From Siphonodentalium dalli (taxonomy: Eukaryota > Mollusca > Scaphopoda > Gadilida > Siphonodentaliidae): a stretch of DNA of 64,000 nt. Position numbers and translations under genes: made by a program. Numbering within the stretch: position 1 is the first letter of the stretch; every line of letters starts with the position of its first letter. The notes beneath the pieces were generated by a model. It had not been told where the DNA came from. It saw only the letters and a program-made list of their open reading frames with translations, and did not search any database. This document shows positions 22,374 to 33,290 of this stretch, one piece after another. The stretch lies in the NCBI GenBank assembly GCA_032622095.1, contig CP136067.1, positions 180,826,556-180,890,555 on the forward strand. Direction: 5' to 3'.

Positions 22374-25300
22374 ATGAGCTCTCTTTCGCAAAACCATAGC
22401 CGTCGGCGGAAAATTGCATATACTGCCTGGAATGCGCAAGGCTTTGTGAATAAAATTACCGATGAAGATTGCCGAAAGCATTTAGAAAAATATGATTTTA
22501 TAACGATATCAGAAACCTGGCACCACTCTGTGGATGATATAGAAATGCCAGGGTACTGCTGCTTTGATCTTAGTAGAGGGTCAAATAGTACAATCAGAGG
22601 AGGAATTGCCTTTTATTGTAAGAATAAGTATAAGTCTTCTGTAATTAGAGTCTTGAAATTAAATCAATACGCAATATGGGTTGAATTTTGTGGCAGTATC
22701 TTCAATATGCAATCGAATGTAGTATTTATATCCATATATATTCCTCCTGCGAACTCGACTTTCTGGGCTCATAGTAGCAATTACGATTCCGTGTACGACA
22801 TCATTGAAACACTTTTAAAAGATTGTAAGTCGGACGACTTTGTTATCTTGGGAGGGGATTTTAACTCGAGAACAGCGAAACGGCCGGATTATGTTACAGA
22901 CGATTGCGATAGGTATGGCCCCCTTCCCAATACGTATAAAGTTGATGAAATCGCTGCACGAGAAAGTTTAGATGATAAAGTAAACCATTTTGGGCGACAA
23001 CTCCTCTCATTATGTAAAGCTGCGTCACTGCGTATACTCAATGGAAGAACACCCGGCGATTCTTTTGGGAACTTTACGAGTTGTCAATATAATGGGTGCA
23101 GTGTAGTCGATTATATTATAGTGTCAGAGAAATATCTATCGGACGTGTCCTATTTCTGTGTCAAAAATCCAAATGAATTTTCAGATCACAGCCAACTTGC
23201 TGTTCACTTAGAATATTTTCAAGAGAGTAGAAATTGTGATAACATGTTTATATATGAATATACTGTACCGAAATATTCATTGAAATGGACTAAAGATAGT
23301 GCAAACAAGGCAATAATGACTGTTAACAGCAAATGTTTCCAAGACGAATTATCGAGGTTAAGAGTATCGCGTTATGAAGAAACCGCAAATGACACAGAAA
23401 AAGCTGTAACTGACTTTACGGAACTTCTTAAAAGATTGAATAAGTCGGCATCCAAAACTGTAAAGAATGGTAAAATTAAGCAATATAAAAAACGTAGGTG
23501 GTTTAATGATAAGTGTAAAACACTAAAATGCATAATGCAAAAAGCTGTGCGCGAAATGAGAGAGCAGCCGCTGAACAAAAGTTTAATTGAAAAATTTTGC
23601 GCAGCCAAAAAAGCATATAAAAGGGAAACTAAATATAGAGCTAAATTATTCCGACACAAATTTGCAATAGAACTTGAAAACATGGAAACGTCAGATCCGA
23701 GTGAATACTGGAAGTTTATTAAAAAAATGAGAGATGATAGTAGGAAAGATAACGACGATCTTGATCCAGACATTAGTGTTAAATTCTTTAATGATTTATA
23801 TTGCAATAGCGCTAATCGGGATAAAGATACTTTTATATGTAAAACAGACAAACCTAAGATCATTTGCGATCTCAATAATGATGAAATTTCGACCCTGGAA
23901 GTAATAGGCGTTCTGAAGAGTTTGAAAAATAATAAATCTCCAGGCAGTGACGGGCTGCGGAATGAACTATTGAAAGCCGTCGGACCGATTATGGCACAAG
24001 ATTTAACAAAGTTGTTTAATTTGGTTCTGAACTCTTCATATTATCCTACATGTTGGAGCGAGTCCACACTGACACTTATCTATAAAAAAGGTGATCGTCA
24101 CGATCCAAACAATTATAGAGCTATAGCTTTGAGCAGTTCTATAAGTAAAATATTTAACAAAATAATCAATACACGAATTTCCAAATTTTTGGATGATAAT
24201 GATATTATAAGTGATAATCAATATGGATTTAGAAAAAATAGAAGCACGATTGATAGTGCGTTCATTTTAAAATCGCTAACTACTAAGTATCTGAAAGAGG
24301 CAAAACCTCTATATGCAGTATTTGTAGACTTCCGTAAGGCATTTTATACTGTCCACCGAGAGACAATGTTTACTAAATTGAAACATGTTGGTATCAATGG
24401 CAATATTATGAAAACTATTGAATCTATGTATGCGTCAAGTGCTTATTCGGTACGAACTAGCCAAGGTTATGGGCCTCATATGATTTCAAATATTGGCGTT
24501 AGACAAGGATGTATTATTTCTCCCACAATTTTCAAAATATTTATTGATGACATTAGCGCCGAATTTGATGATTCGTGCAAACCGGTTAAAGTTGGCGAAA
24601 AATCTCTAAGTCATATGCTATTTGCAGATGATCTGGTTATGCTATCTGAAACTGCTGAAGGTATGCAAAGATGTTTGAATAAATTGGAGAATTACAGCAT
24701 AAGGAACAAAGTAGAAGTGAATCTTCAGAAAACTAAATGCCTGATATTCAGGAAACGAGCAACAAAAAAACTAACTGCCTTTAAATTAAGCAACACTCCG
24801 TTGGAAACAGTTAAGGAATATACCTATCTTGGTATTAAATTTTGTGCGAATGGAAAATTTTGCAAAGCCCAGATAGATGTTAACAACAAAGGGTTAAAAG
24901 CAATGTATAGTTTAATGTCATCCTTGCGCAAACATGAAATTTTCTCAGTAAGCATTTGGTGTAAACTATTTGACAAGCTGATAAAACCTATCGTTTTATA
25001 TGGTTGCGAAATATGGGCATCGCATATTAATATTAACAAGCTCGAATCTATTCCATGTGAAATTACACATGTTAAATTTTGTAAATCAGTGTTGGGTTTA
25101 AATAGAATGGCGTCTAATCACGCGACAAGAGCAGAATTGGGCAGATTTCCGATAGCACATGATGCGATAATGAATGCTGTAAGATATATGCTTAAACTGT
25201 CTGAAAGAAAACCGAATATGTTACTTCAGAATTCTGCCCAAATATGCGAGGAATATATAATTCCACCGTTTTTGGCAGAAGCACTTCACATGCCAAAAAT

Positions 25301-25826
25301 AAGCGATTTAGAGAATAACCTATCGCTGGAATATCTCAATAAAGTCCGGGAAGAATTAAAATGCGTTCATATTCTAACGTTCAAAAACGAAATATTCGAT
25401 GACAACAAGAAAAATGGTATGAATAAATTAAGAACGTATCGTTGTTTCAAAGAACAATATGAAATTGAACCATACTTACTCCAAATTACTAATTTTTATA
25501 CGAGATCGTGTTTCAGTAAGCTTAGAGTAAGCAATCATAAGTTGCAGGTAGAGGTTGGGCGACACGCTCAGCCAAAAATACCTTACGAGAAACGCATATG
25601 TAAAAAATGTGAAGCAAATGAAATTGAAACGGAAGAACACTTTATAATGAGATGTGAAAAACATAACCATTTGCGGAAGAGATTTTTCACTGAAATAGGA
25701 GTTCACCAACCAATTTTCGTAAACTTTGATGAAATAGAAAAGTTCATATTCCTCATGAAGGCTGAACACCCGAGTATATGCAATCTGATCTGTAACATGG
25801 TTCGGCAGTTTTCCGCAAATAAATGA
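22374..25826 (+). CDS. LINE ORF2: APE endonuclease-reverse transcriptase
   Basis: An intact 1150-codon frame. The in-frame ATG at 22290 is also possible; 22374 is preferred because the 28 residues before it are hydrophobic and unlike the family. Numbered from 22374: apurinic-like endonuclease with WNAQG (Asn20), SETW (Glu47), GGDFN (Asp162, Asn164), VVDYI (Asp246) and SDH (Asp271, His272). The RT domain has YGFRKNRST, VFVDFRKAF (Asp652), GVRQGCIISP and FADDL (Asp752, Asp753). The C-terminus has CX2CX9HX4C (Cys1076, Cys1079, His1089, Cys1094). The enzyme nicks target DNA and primes cDNA synthesis there. Odd point: the usual AFD after the first catalytic motif is AFY. All core catalytic residues are kept, so it could be active. 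Confidence 0.95.
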   Translation: MSSLSQNHSRRRKIAYTAWNAQGFVNKITDEDCRKHLEKYDFITISETWHHSVDDIEMPGYCCFDLSRGSNSTIRGGIAFYCKNKYKSSVIRVLKLNQYAIWVEFCGSIFNMQSNVVFISIYIPPANSTFWAHSSNYDSVYDIIETLLKDCKSDDFVILGGDFNSRTAKRPDYVTDDCDRYGPLPNTYKVDEIAARESLDDKVNHFGRQLLSLCKAASLRILNGRTPGDSFGNFTSCQYNGCSVVDYIIVSEKYLSDVSYFCVKNPNEFSDHSQLAVHLEYFQESRNCDNMFIYEYTVPKYSLKWTKDSANKAIMTVNSKCFQDELSRLRVSRYEETANDTEKAVTDFTELLKRLNKSASKTVKNGKIKQYKKRRWFNDKCKTLKCIMQKAVREMREQPLNKSLIEKFCAAKKAYKRETKYRAKLFRHKFAIELENMETSDPSEYWKFIKKMRDDSRKDNDDLDPDISVKFFNDLYCNSANRDKDTFICKTDKPKIICDLNNDEISTLEVIGVLKSLKNNKSPGSDGLRNELLKAVGPIMAQDLTKLFNLVLNSSYYPTCWSESTLTLIYKKGDRHDPNNYRAIALSSSISKIFNKIINTRISKFLDDNDIISDNQYGFRKNRSTIDSAFILKSLTTKYLKEAKPLYAVFVDFRKAFYTVHRETMFTKLKHVGINGNIMKTIESMYASSAYSVRTSQGYGPHMISNIGVRQGCIISPTIFKIFIDDISAEFDDSCKPVKVGEKSLSHMLFADDLVMLSETAEGMQRCLNKLENYSIRNKVEVNLQKTKCLIFRKRATKKLTAFKLSNTPLETVKEYTYLGIKFCANGKFCKAQIDVNNKGLKAMYSLMSSLRKHEIFSVSIWCKLFDKLIKPIVLYGCEIWASHININKLESIPCEITHVKFCKSVLGLNRMASNHATRAELGRFPIAHDAIMNAVRYMLKLSERKPNMLLQNSAQICEEYIIPPFLAEALHMPKISDLENNLSLEYLNKVREELKCVHILTFKNEIFDDNKKNGMNKLRTYRCFKEQYEIEPYLLQITNFYTRSCFSKLRVSNHKLQVEVGRHAQPKIPYEKRICKKCEANEIETEEHFIMRCEKHNHLRKRFFTEIGVHQPIFVNFDEIEKFIFLMKAEHPSICNLICNMVRQFSANK

Positions 25827-25966
25827 GAATATAGTGTTGAGTTACAAATACATGTTATATATATATTTTATATGAAATTGTCTTGACTTGTGTTTAAATT
25901 ATCTGTATTATGACAACTGCCCCGCGTGGGTGTATTATGTCAATAAAAATGTTATGTTATGTTATA

Positions 25967-27130
25967 GATACCTCCAACCAGCCCATTTTATATATAAATT
26001 ATTAAATAAAGGAAAATGCCACAACCACTTTAACATTTCATTTAAATAGGAGAATCTCATTTTGGCTAACCGTTAAAAGCATTCCAAAACCTAAGAAATA
26101 TGAAATTCAAGCAAATTATAAATTCAACTTCCTTTTACTGGTAGCGGTAACTGAAATTATACTCATGTTTCTGGTGTGTTTTTTAATTAAACAGATATTT
26201 TAAATACTTGGTAATTAAATTTTAACTTTTAAAAATTAGGTATTCTAATCTATGGGATAATTATTTTAACTCCTATAAATTTGAAATGATTGTGTGTTTA
26301 ATTTGTAAATTGTTTTATAGTGGATCAAAAGCTCTTCGATGATCAGAGCTTGTGTTTGTATAATGTTTTACCTCCGACTTTTAAATATAATTTATCTATC
26401 TATCCATGTTACGAGCTGCTTTCAAATATGTAAAATATGTAATTCCCATTGTATGCCTACGTTTCTCGCAATATTAGTCATGTCTGCGATCAAGTTATGA
26501 AACACGAATATTTCACTTCTATCACCAAAATGCATGGGGATATACTTTGAGCGCAATTTATAAAAACATACAGGAGTGCCAAAGACTAGTTTCTATAAAT
26601 TAATTTCACTCGCATATGCATGGCTATCCAATTTGTTGCTTTTGTCGTGGCATGTCATGGAGTTGCGGCCATTTTGACAGCCATTTAATGGACGTGATTA
26701 TATAGTCTATATTGGTATTTTAATAATTTTCCACAGGGTCCTTGGTCCAGGTGTCCTCTATTCACTCCTATTTCAACAATATAATTTCTCATATAATGAC
26801 TGATTTCGATATTTATATTTTCCTCGGTATCGAATAGGTCGAACTACCTTTCTACAGGCATTAAACGACAAAAATACGCATTGATGTCATAGAAAATACA
26901 AACAGCAGCCATGTGCGCGACATGGACCAGAAAAGAGCGTTCCGTGTTAGTCAACTCCTGATATGGTAGACATAAAGAGCGTTTGTTTCACTTCTGCGCG
27001 AAAATTTTCAAACAGCTGGAAAATGACTGGTCGACTGCGTGTTACGAATGGTGGTAATTTTAATTTATGTTCATATTTTATAAGCGCAACATTAGAAAAT
27101 TTGTAATACGTTGGGTGCCAATATGAATGG
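25967..27130. other. AT-rich intergenic with repeat fragments
   Basis: No recognised gene. Fragments of dispersed families occur at 26480-26585 (shared with about 15925-16035), 26635-26705 (repeat B block GCGGCCATTTTGACAGCCAT) and 26930-26985 (ATAAAGAGCGTTTG, repeat D token). Confidence 0.5.
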
Positions 27131-27132
27131 GA

Positions 27133-27433
27133 CACTCTCGCCAAAAGAAGTGCTGAAGGGTACACAGGGTTTGGAAATATGCTGAAGGATAAACCGGGGT
27201 TGTGCTCGGCACTAACATCGTTACTTAAATTGTGTTTCTGAAAGACTGGTGCTCATTCGCAGTTTGTTTTCAGTTAATTTTAATGTTCATTGGAACGTAA
27301 ACAATTATTCTCTAAGAGAAATCATGGCAGATACGAAAACTAAACGTCATATAGAACGACATTTCAAACCATGTGTACCCTTCATCACATTTTCAAAACC
27401 TGTGTACCCTTCAGCACTTTGTTGGTAAGAGTG
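27133..27433. repeat. Inverted repeat, ~300 bp
   Basis: The left arm has CACTCTCGCCAAAAGAAGTG then CTGAAGGGTACACAGG; the right arm has ATGTGTACCCTTCATCAC, CTGTGTACCCTTCAGCACTT and GTAAGAGTG. The right side carries the GTACCCTTCA motif twice, so one arm was partly duplicated. Probably a MITE. Confidence 0.65.
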
Positions 27434-27689
27434 CCTCCTTCAGCTCAAGTAAATATACGCCAACGATATACGCCAACGCACATGAACGAACCAATCCAGT
27501 ATCGAAATAAAAGGCCGCTCGGCCACAGTGTCCCCCGAACCGGTGGCTTCATTTGGAGTGGAGGCTTTGTAGAAGTATACTATATGAATACTTCACTTGT
27601 GCATTGTCTCATTACTGACATGCATACAAATAACCCAATCTTTAAAAAAAACTCTTAAAGTCAAAATATAACCTCAAATTGGCACAAAA

Positions 27690-28425
27690 TGATGAAAATT
27701 ACAAGAAAAAATGAATTTTCTAAGTCGAAAAGCCCATAACTCTGAGGAAAATCATCGGATCATACTCAAATTCGAACTTGACCTGTATTTTGATATCAGT
27801 GACTCACAAAATGTTTTTTCAATTGAGCAGTCCAAACTTGAGTTATCATCCGGAAACCAAAGAAAAAAGAAGAAAATTGAATTTTCTAAGTCGAAAAGTC
27901 CATAACTCTAGGAAAAATCATCGGATCAAACTCAAATTAGAACTCAACCTGTATATGACTGATGCACATAAAAACGGTATTTGCAATTAAAGGATCCAAA
28001 CTTGAGATATCATCCGGAAACCGAAAAAGTTAGAAAATTTCTTAGTAAAACAAGTAGAAAAGGGCCATAACTCTCGCAAAAATGGGGGGAGTAAACCCAT
28101 ATTCAAACTTGACCTGTAAATAGGGCTGATAAACTCACATACCAAATTTGGTTCAGATATGATCACACAAACTGAAGTTATCATCCGGAAACTAGAAAAA
28201 TTACAAGATTCTAAGTGAAAAAAGGGCCATAACTCTCGCAAAAATGGGCGGAGCAAACCCATATTCGAACTTGACCTGTATTTTGGTCTGATAAACTCAC
28301 CTATGTAATTTGCTTTTGATCTAATAGCCGAAACTAAAGTTATCATCCGGAAACCATTTCCGGACGCACGGACGTACGGACGGACACCGGCTATTTTAAT
28401 AGTCCCCCGAATTATTTTTTTCGGG
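27690..28425. repeat. Array of ~165-bp modules with GGACGGAC-type tail
   Basis: Four modules start near 27710, 27875, 28040 and 28205. Each runs CTAAGTCGAAAAGGGCCATAACTC, AAACCCATATTCGAACTTGACCTGTATTTT, a less conserved part, then AAAGTTATCATCCGGAAACC. The last is followed by CGGACGCACGGACGTACGGA and a small hairpin (TCCCCCGAATT / TTCGGGGGA). Related modules occur at 32590-32930 and 47800-48105. The period and tail resemble the tandem cores of bivalve pearl-type elements; that link is inference. Confidence 0.75.
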
Positions 28426-28553
28426 GGACAATGACGGTGACACGTCGTAGTAAATGTAACAACGTCGTGACCATTCGGCATGCGTCGTGACGTCTCAATT
28501 CGTTGTTGGATATTCTAGGCTCGATTAATTCGGTCAATTATTATCTCAGTTTA

Positions 28554-28808
28554 TATGGGAGGCCAAATTCACATTTATTAATAATTGTGCTTCGGCGCAA
28601 TTGAAAATTAATTGCGCTTCAGCGCAATTAATGTTATATATATGGCTAAACCCTCCAGTTAATTAATGAATAAATCCAATAGAAATTAATTGGGCTTCAG
28701 CGCAATTATTTTCCCATATATGGGAACCGCCAGTTAATTAATGTAATAACATATCTATTCAGGGGTGTAAGCTTGTAACAATAATTGCGCTTCAGTCGGC
28801 CTCCCATA
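28554..28808. mobile_element. MITE with TATGGGAGGCC termini
   Basis: Starts TATGGGAGGCCAAATTCACA and ends GGCCTCCCATA. The interior is built from inverted AATTGCGCTTCAGCGCAATT units, which are self-complementary hairpins. The same terminal motif occurs at 31202-31402 (TATGGGATGCC) and at 55741. Confidence 0.8.
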
Positions 28809-28929
28809 AGTTCAAGAAATATCATCTTAAATAAACCCATAATGTGAGTATATATTGATTATTTTGTTTTCATTGCCATCATGACGTTTACTAAAGACTT
28901 ACTACGATTGGCTGCGACGATGATCAGTG

Positions 28930-29480
28930 AGATGTAAATCGTGCAATGCATGTCTACTCTGTCTAACGCCCGTAGAGATCATATTCCATCAGAACAAAAC
29001 CTTGGAACTTTTTGAAGTTTTGACAGGGAATCTTCTAAAGTAGAAAAATTACGCGGCGAATATATTTCGTAGTTATCTGTTTCTCAATAATGTACTTCAC
29101 TGTTGGTGAAGGTCCCATCTCGAATTTTCACGATTTAAGTGACTTTGTCTGACTTGGTGAGCAATTTTGCTTTGCGTCGCTTGCAATTACGGAATATCTG
29201 CTGGGTAATTAATTCGATATTTATTGCGATATCGGCTCTCAAATGTCAGAGAAAATCATGAATTTTGAGTTGGGACATTCACCTACAGCGACATCCATTA
29301 TTAAGGAAGAGACATGTGACAACCAAGAAATATATTCCCCGCGTAATAATTTCGACTTTTATAAGTTTCCTTAATCAAACATTTCCAAAGTTATGTCATA
29401 GGCCATAGGCCTACTGGTGGAATATGATCTCTACGGGCGTTAGCTTGAGTAGACATTCATGGCATGATCTAAGTGAGACA
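28930..29480. mobile_element. ~540-bp palindromic MITE
   Basis: CATGTCTACTCTGTCTAACG with CCCGTAGAGATCATATTCCA on the left (about 28950-29000) is inverted at the right (TGGAATATGATCTCTACGGG, CGTTAG.. TGAGTAGACATTCATG at about 29420-29465). The central part also pairs loosely. No coding region. Confidence 0.75.
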
Positions 29481-29805
29481 ATGAGTAGTTTCTCTGAGTA
29501 TAATCCTATATTTTGGTGAACCATTCTACCATAACAAAAAATATCTTATTGAATCAGTCAAAATATATAAACAAAGAAACAACAGTTCGATCTTATCAGT
29601 GTCATGTGATGAAATGTAACTACTCTAAAAACAAATTAAAACACGTGGCGACAAGAAAGCATATTAAAGGTTCGTGCCTTTAATTTAAATGCAAGATTCA
29701 TATGATAATAGTAAAGTCTGTAGCAAAAATGATACCAATCCAAATTTTTTATTTTATTTCTGAGTACTGATAACGAGAATGGCTTTAATAAAAGTTTAAT
29801 TGTCA

Positions 29806-29975
29806 GAATTCGAAGTTATAAATAGTATATATACTGTTTAATATGTACGTGACTGGAGGGTGTAATTTCTCGCAATTCGCTATTAATGACTTTTTTTTTC
29901 TTCAGAATTCGAAGTTATAATAGTTTATACTTTTTAATATACGTGAAGGGTGTAATTTCTCGCAATTCACCATAT
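29806..29975. repeat. Tandem duplication, ~95-bp unit
   Basis: CAGAATTCGAAGTTATAA.. GTGTAATTTCTCGCAATTC occurs twice in direct order (starting at about 29806 and about 29903) with small indels. Confidence 0.75.
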
Positions 29976-30149
29976 AATTATATTGTTTTAACATTTATTT
30001 ACAACCTATGATGTCTCCGGGGTTTACGTTGATAATTATGGCTCTATGCTGTAGACTAGAGCGGAATGCGATAAGTTGACCTGGAAAATATATACACAAG
30101 TCATGCAAGTGATGACATTGCAGCCAAGTTCGAACAGTGAGACATTTGA

Positions 30150-30560
30150 CAATTTCGTAGACACAAACATTTAAAGATATATAATGTACTTATTCGGGTG
30201 CGTGAAACTAGTAAGTTAGTATTCGGGCACTATGCCAACTGAAGGAATATAGCATTCTAGTAACATCGCCGAAAATTTCAAACAAATCGACCTTACCAAT
30301 AATCCACAGAAAACATGGTCTGAACTACGCGCAATTGTAAATATTTACTTCTCGATTCGGGACGCAACTATCTGCGATAAGCTAACGAAAACGATTTCGC
30401 CAACGAGAGTCACTGTATTTAATTAATATATAAGAATGGCGGTGTTTGTTGTCAATTTCGATATAATATTTGTAAAAATTACTACTTTGAGCAAGATTAT
30501 TCTCCATTTCTATTTGATCACCCTATCGGAGTGTTTCACATCACTTTAAGTCACAACTCT
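30150..30560. repeat. Dispersed repeat fragment shared with 1-873 and 17.9-18.3 kb
   Basis: It contains TATTCGGGTGCGTGAAACT, an ACATCGCCGAAAATTTCAAA stretch, GTAAATATTTAC, TTTAATTAATATA and CTATTTGATCACCCTA. The first and last blocks match 377-600 directly; the middle matches 18090-18240 inverted. It appears to be the most complete copy in the window. Confidence 0.6.
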
Positions 30561-31201
30561 TTTGATTATTTGTGACAAGATGACTTATAACTTAAATATA
30601 AGGTCAACATCCACCATTTTTATCATCCAGAAACGAGAGGCCGATCACGATCGACAGATGTTTAACCCATACCTTGACGATAGCGATTAGCTATAACTGA
30701 TAATTTGTCAAAGATATGATCACAGGAATCCATATATCAGTAGCCAAATTGAAATCAAAAGCTCAAATAATCTGTCTTAAGATGGGTTAAAGTATTTGGG
30801 GTGGGGAGAAGTAGTTTTAAATCTCATAACTCTGTCCCTATATATTCACCCAAAGACCTCTCACTGTGAGATCCAACGGTTTAGTGATTTTGGAGGACAT
30901 GTTTAGGAGTTTAAGTTAACTCATTGGAAGCAAAAGTGATAAACCCATATAGACGCCAATTTTGACCTGCCAGATATTTAAAAATTCATTCACTTCTAAT
31001 GCGGAATTATAATTTGTTGACAAGCCAGACTGCTTAGAACAACATACATGCATGGGCTTCTATCACATATTTAAATTGTACTTTAATTACCCCCCCCCCC
31101 CCCCATTCTCCCAGTTGTTATTTGTTTATCAAAGATGTCAGACAGATATGATCAGATCTGACCTGTATAATAATTAATTCTTATATTGTTAGGTACATGC
31201 A
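30561..31201. other. Intergenic, poly-C tract
   Basis: No gene recognised. A homopolymer of 16 or more C residues lies at about 31090-31106. Phrases such as GAGATCCAACGG and AAACCCATATAGACGCCAATTTTGACCTG suggest decayed modules of the ~165-bp family. Confidence 0.4.
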
Positions 31202-31402
31202 TATGGGATGCCAAATTGACATTTAATAAATAATTGAGCTTAAGCGCAATAAGAGATTCCTTATTGCGCTTAAGCGCAATAAGAGATTCATTATTGCGCT
31301 TAAGTGCAATTAGATCTTCCCTTATTGCGCTTAAGTGCAATAAAGGATTCCTTAATGCGCTTAAGCTCAATTATATATTAAATGTCAATTTGGCATCCCA
31401 TA
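31202..31402. mobile_element. 201-bp MITE with serial hairpins
   Basis: Termini TATGGGATGCCAAATTGACA and its inverse at the right end are near perfect. Between them GCTTAAGCGCAATAAGAGAT and its inverse alternate to give three tandem hairpins (centres near 31256, 31287 and 31318-31345). The loops are short (AGAGATTC). Short ORFs on both strands here are products of the repeat. Confidence 0.85.
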
Positions 31403-32440
31403 CATGCAATATTAAGTGTTTCATAACAGGGTGTATGGTTTAAAAAAATATATGTAGTTTATACAATACAAAAGCATTATCTATATAAATGTTATACAGA
31501 CATAATATGAAGAGGATGCTGGCCCCTATGACCCCTAAATCGAAACAGATTACCATAGTTCATATAAAAGAAAGTAAGTAGCCCTCAATCAAATGGTTTC
31601 ACACATTACAATGTTTTACAAGTGGCTTGGACACTAGAATCCATAGCCTTCAATGTTAATCTGTTAAGCACTCTGTGGTCCCTAAAATGCAATCAACCAT
31701 GACAATATGAACAAATGGGAAAATAAGGTTCCTGGAAATATTAACAACATCTATCATCTTGGTTTTCAAAACAAGGCATCACTTACAATAACCATGTAGA
31801 TGTATCTGCAGTGCCTGTGCCTATTGCATAGATAAATCAAATTGGCTATCAGCCATTATTTTAATTTCACATTGAAGCACGTGCCTGAAGGGTTAATATA
31901 TTTGTCAAAAGTCAAATAATCAGTCAATACCAAAATCAATAGAAGTTACTAGTGTGCAAAGATAACCATATATAAGAGATATTAGGAAGAGGCATTGTAC
32001 ACTATAGCATATGTCTATGGGAACCTTGGAAAGGGTTAATTATTTCTAGGCATATCAATGGGATATAGAAGACACTTTATATATAGGTGAGGCACCCCTT
32101 ATCACACCCTGTAGTGTAGTGAAATTTCAAGAATAGGAGAAACAAGAGTTTCATGCGGTCATTAATCAAATTTGACAGATGCCAGCTGTGTTGTTTATCT
32201 TTGACTTCATCTAACCAAAGGCCAGAGCTCTGTACAATACCGGTATGTCATCACTCAATTAATAACAAGATTTCACTTGGAATGCAACAACTATGAAATG
32301 AATTCTCATATACTCTGGATATTGGATGTCCATAATGGTAGTTTATTGATATCATTATATTGCATGCAACTATTGCAATAAAATCTTCATATTTTCAAAA
32401 CAGGACATCACACCTAATTATAAATGGTACAAAACTGAAA
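31403..32440. other. Intergenic, nothing recognised
   Basis: Moderately AT-rich unique-looking sequence without long ORFs, tandem repeats or clear inverted repeats. Could hold promoter or non-coding exons, but nothing supports this. Confidence 0.4.
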
Positions 32441-32935
32441 CAAATAAAAGTGTCAATGACATTTTTTTTTTCAATCCAATTTTTTTTTATTATTATAAAA
32501 GTAAAATTTATAAAAAAAAAATTGTTAAATTGAGCATGGAGAAGTTTTTTTTTTAATTTGGTTTTCAAATTTTCTTTCTCGAAAAAGGGTCATAACTCCT
32601 TTAAATTAAATCGCATTAAACACATATTCAAACTCAATCTGTATTTTGGGCTGAGAGACTCACATACCAAATTTGGTTCCAATCAGATAAAAATTGTTTG
32701 AGTTATGGCAGCATGCGTGATTTCTAACGTCGAAAAAGGGCCATAAGTCTGCAAAAAAAATTCGCATCAAACCCATATTCGAACTCGATCTGTATTTTGG
32801 GCTGAGAAACCCATTAAAAAAATTTGGTTCCGATCAGATAGAAAATGTTTGAGTTGTCGCATTATGCGTAAAGTGTCTACAGACAGACAGACGGACGGAC
32901 AAACGACGAGTGGTCAATCTGAACGTCGACACTCA
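32441..32935. repeat. Two ~150-bp modules with GACAGACGGACGG tail
   Basis: It starts AAAGTGTCAATGACA, a 5' signature shared with 39685 and 46268. Two modules follow (GGGTCATAACTCCTTTAAA.. / GGGCCATAAGTCTGC..), each with CATATTCRAACTCRATCTGTATTTTGGGCTGAGA and ATTTGGTTCCGATCAGATA. It ends in ACAGACAGACGGACGGAC. A short member of the modular repeat class. Confidence 0.65.
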
Positions 32936-32939
32936 TTTA

Positions 32940-33290
32940 ATAAACGAAGTGGCTAAAGAACGGTATATACCGCTCTTCAGTACTGAGGGCTAAATAATGG
33001 TATACCGCTCTTTAGTGATGAGGGCTAAAGAGCGGTACGGATTATAACGTTATGTGTTGGCGCAATGCGCAAAATATCTTGGCAACGCACGTGCCGCTCA
33101 TCCAACCTGGACCGCTCTTTTGCACCGAGGGTTAAAGAGCAGTATACCGTTCTTTAGCACCAAACGCTAAAGAGCGGTATACCGTTAATTAGCGTACATG
33201 TATCAGGCCCATATAGCTAAAGCGCGGTATACCACTCTTTAGCGTTTGGTACTAAAGAGCGGTATACCGTTCTTTAGCCACGGCCTTTAA
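32940..33290. repeat. Cluster of GGTATACC palindromes
   Basis: At least six copies or half-copies of CTAAAGAGCGGTATACC and its inverse occur (about 32955, 33000, 33020, 33145, 33180, 33230, 33260), several as complete AAAGAGCGGTATACCGYTCTTTA-type palindromes. Adjacent phrases (GAGGGCTAAA, GCACCAAACGCTAAAG) repeat as well. No ORF. Confidence 0.8.

Larger units (their letters stand above)
19590..25966 (+). mobile_element. Nearly full-length non-LTR retrotransposon (LINE)
   Basis: One unit contains a GC-richer leader (about 19590-19735), ORF1 (19736-21968, broken), a roughly 400-bp AT-rich inter-ORF region, an intact ORF2 (22374-25826) and a short 3' UTR ending in an ATGTT-type microsatellite (AAAATGTTATGTTATGTTAT at about 25945). 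The order ORF1 with esterase, ORF2 with APE endonuclease and RT, and a non-poly(A) simple-repeat tail fits CR1-like groups; the clade is not assigned. The intact 1150-codon ORF2 points to recent activity, while ORF1 has a frameshift and one stop. No flanking target duplication was found. Confidence 0.9.

Noticed and set aside
23372-23875. 167-codon antisense ORF opposite the LINE RT
   Set aside because: Shadow of ORF2; no independent signals.
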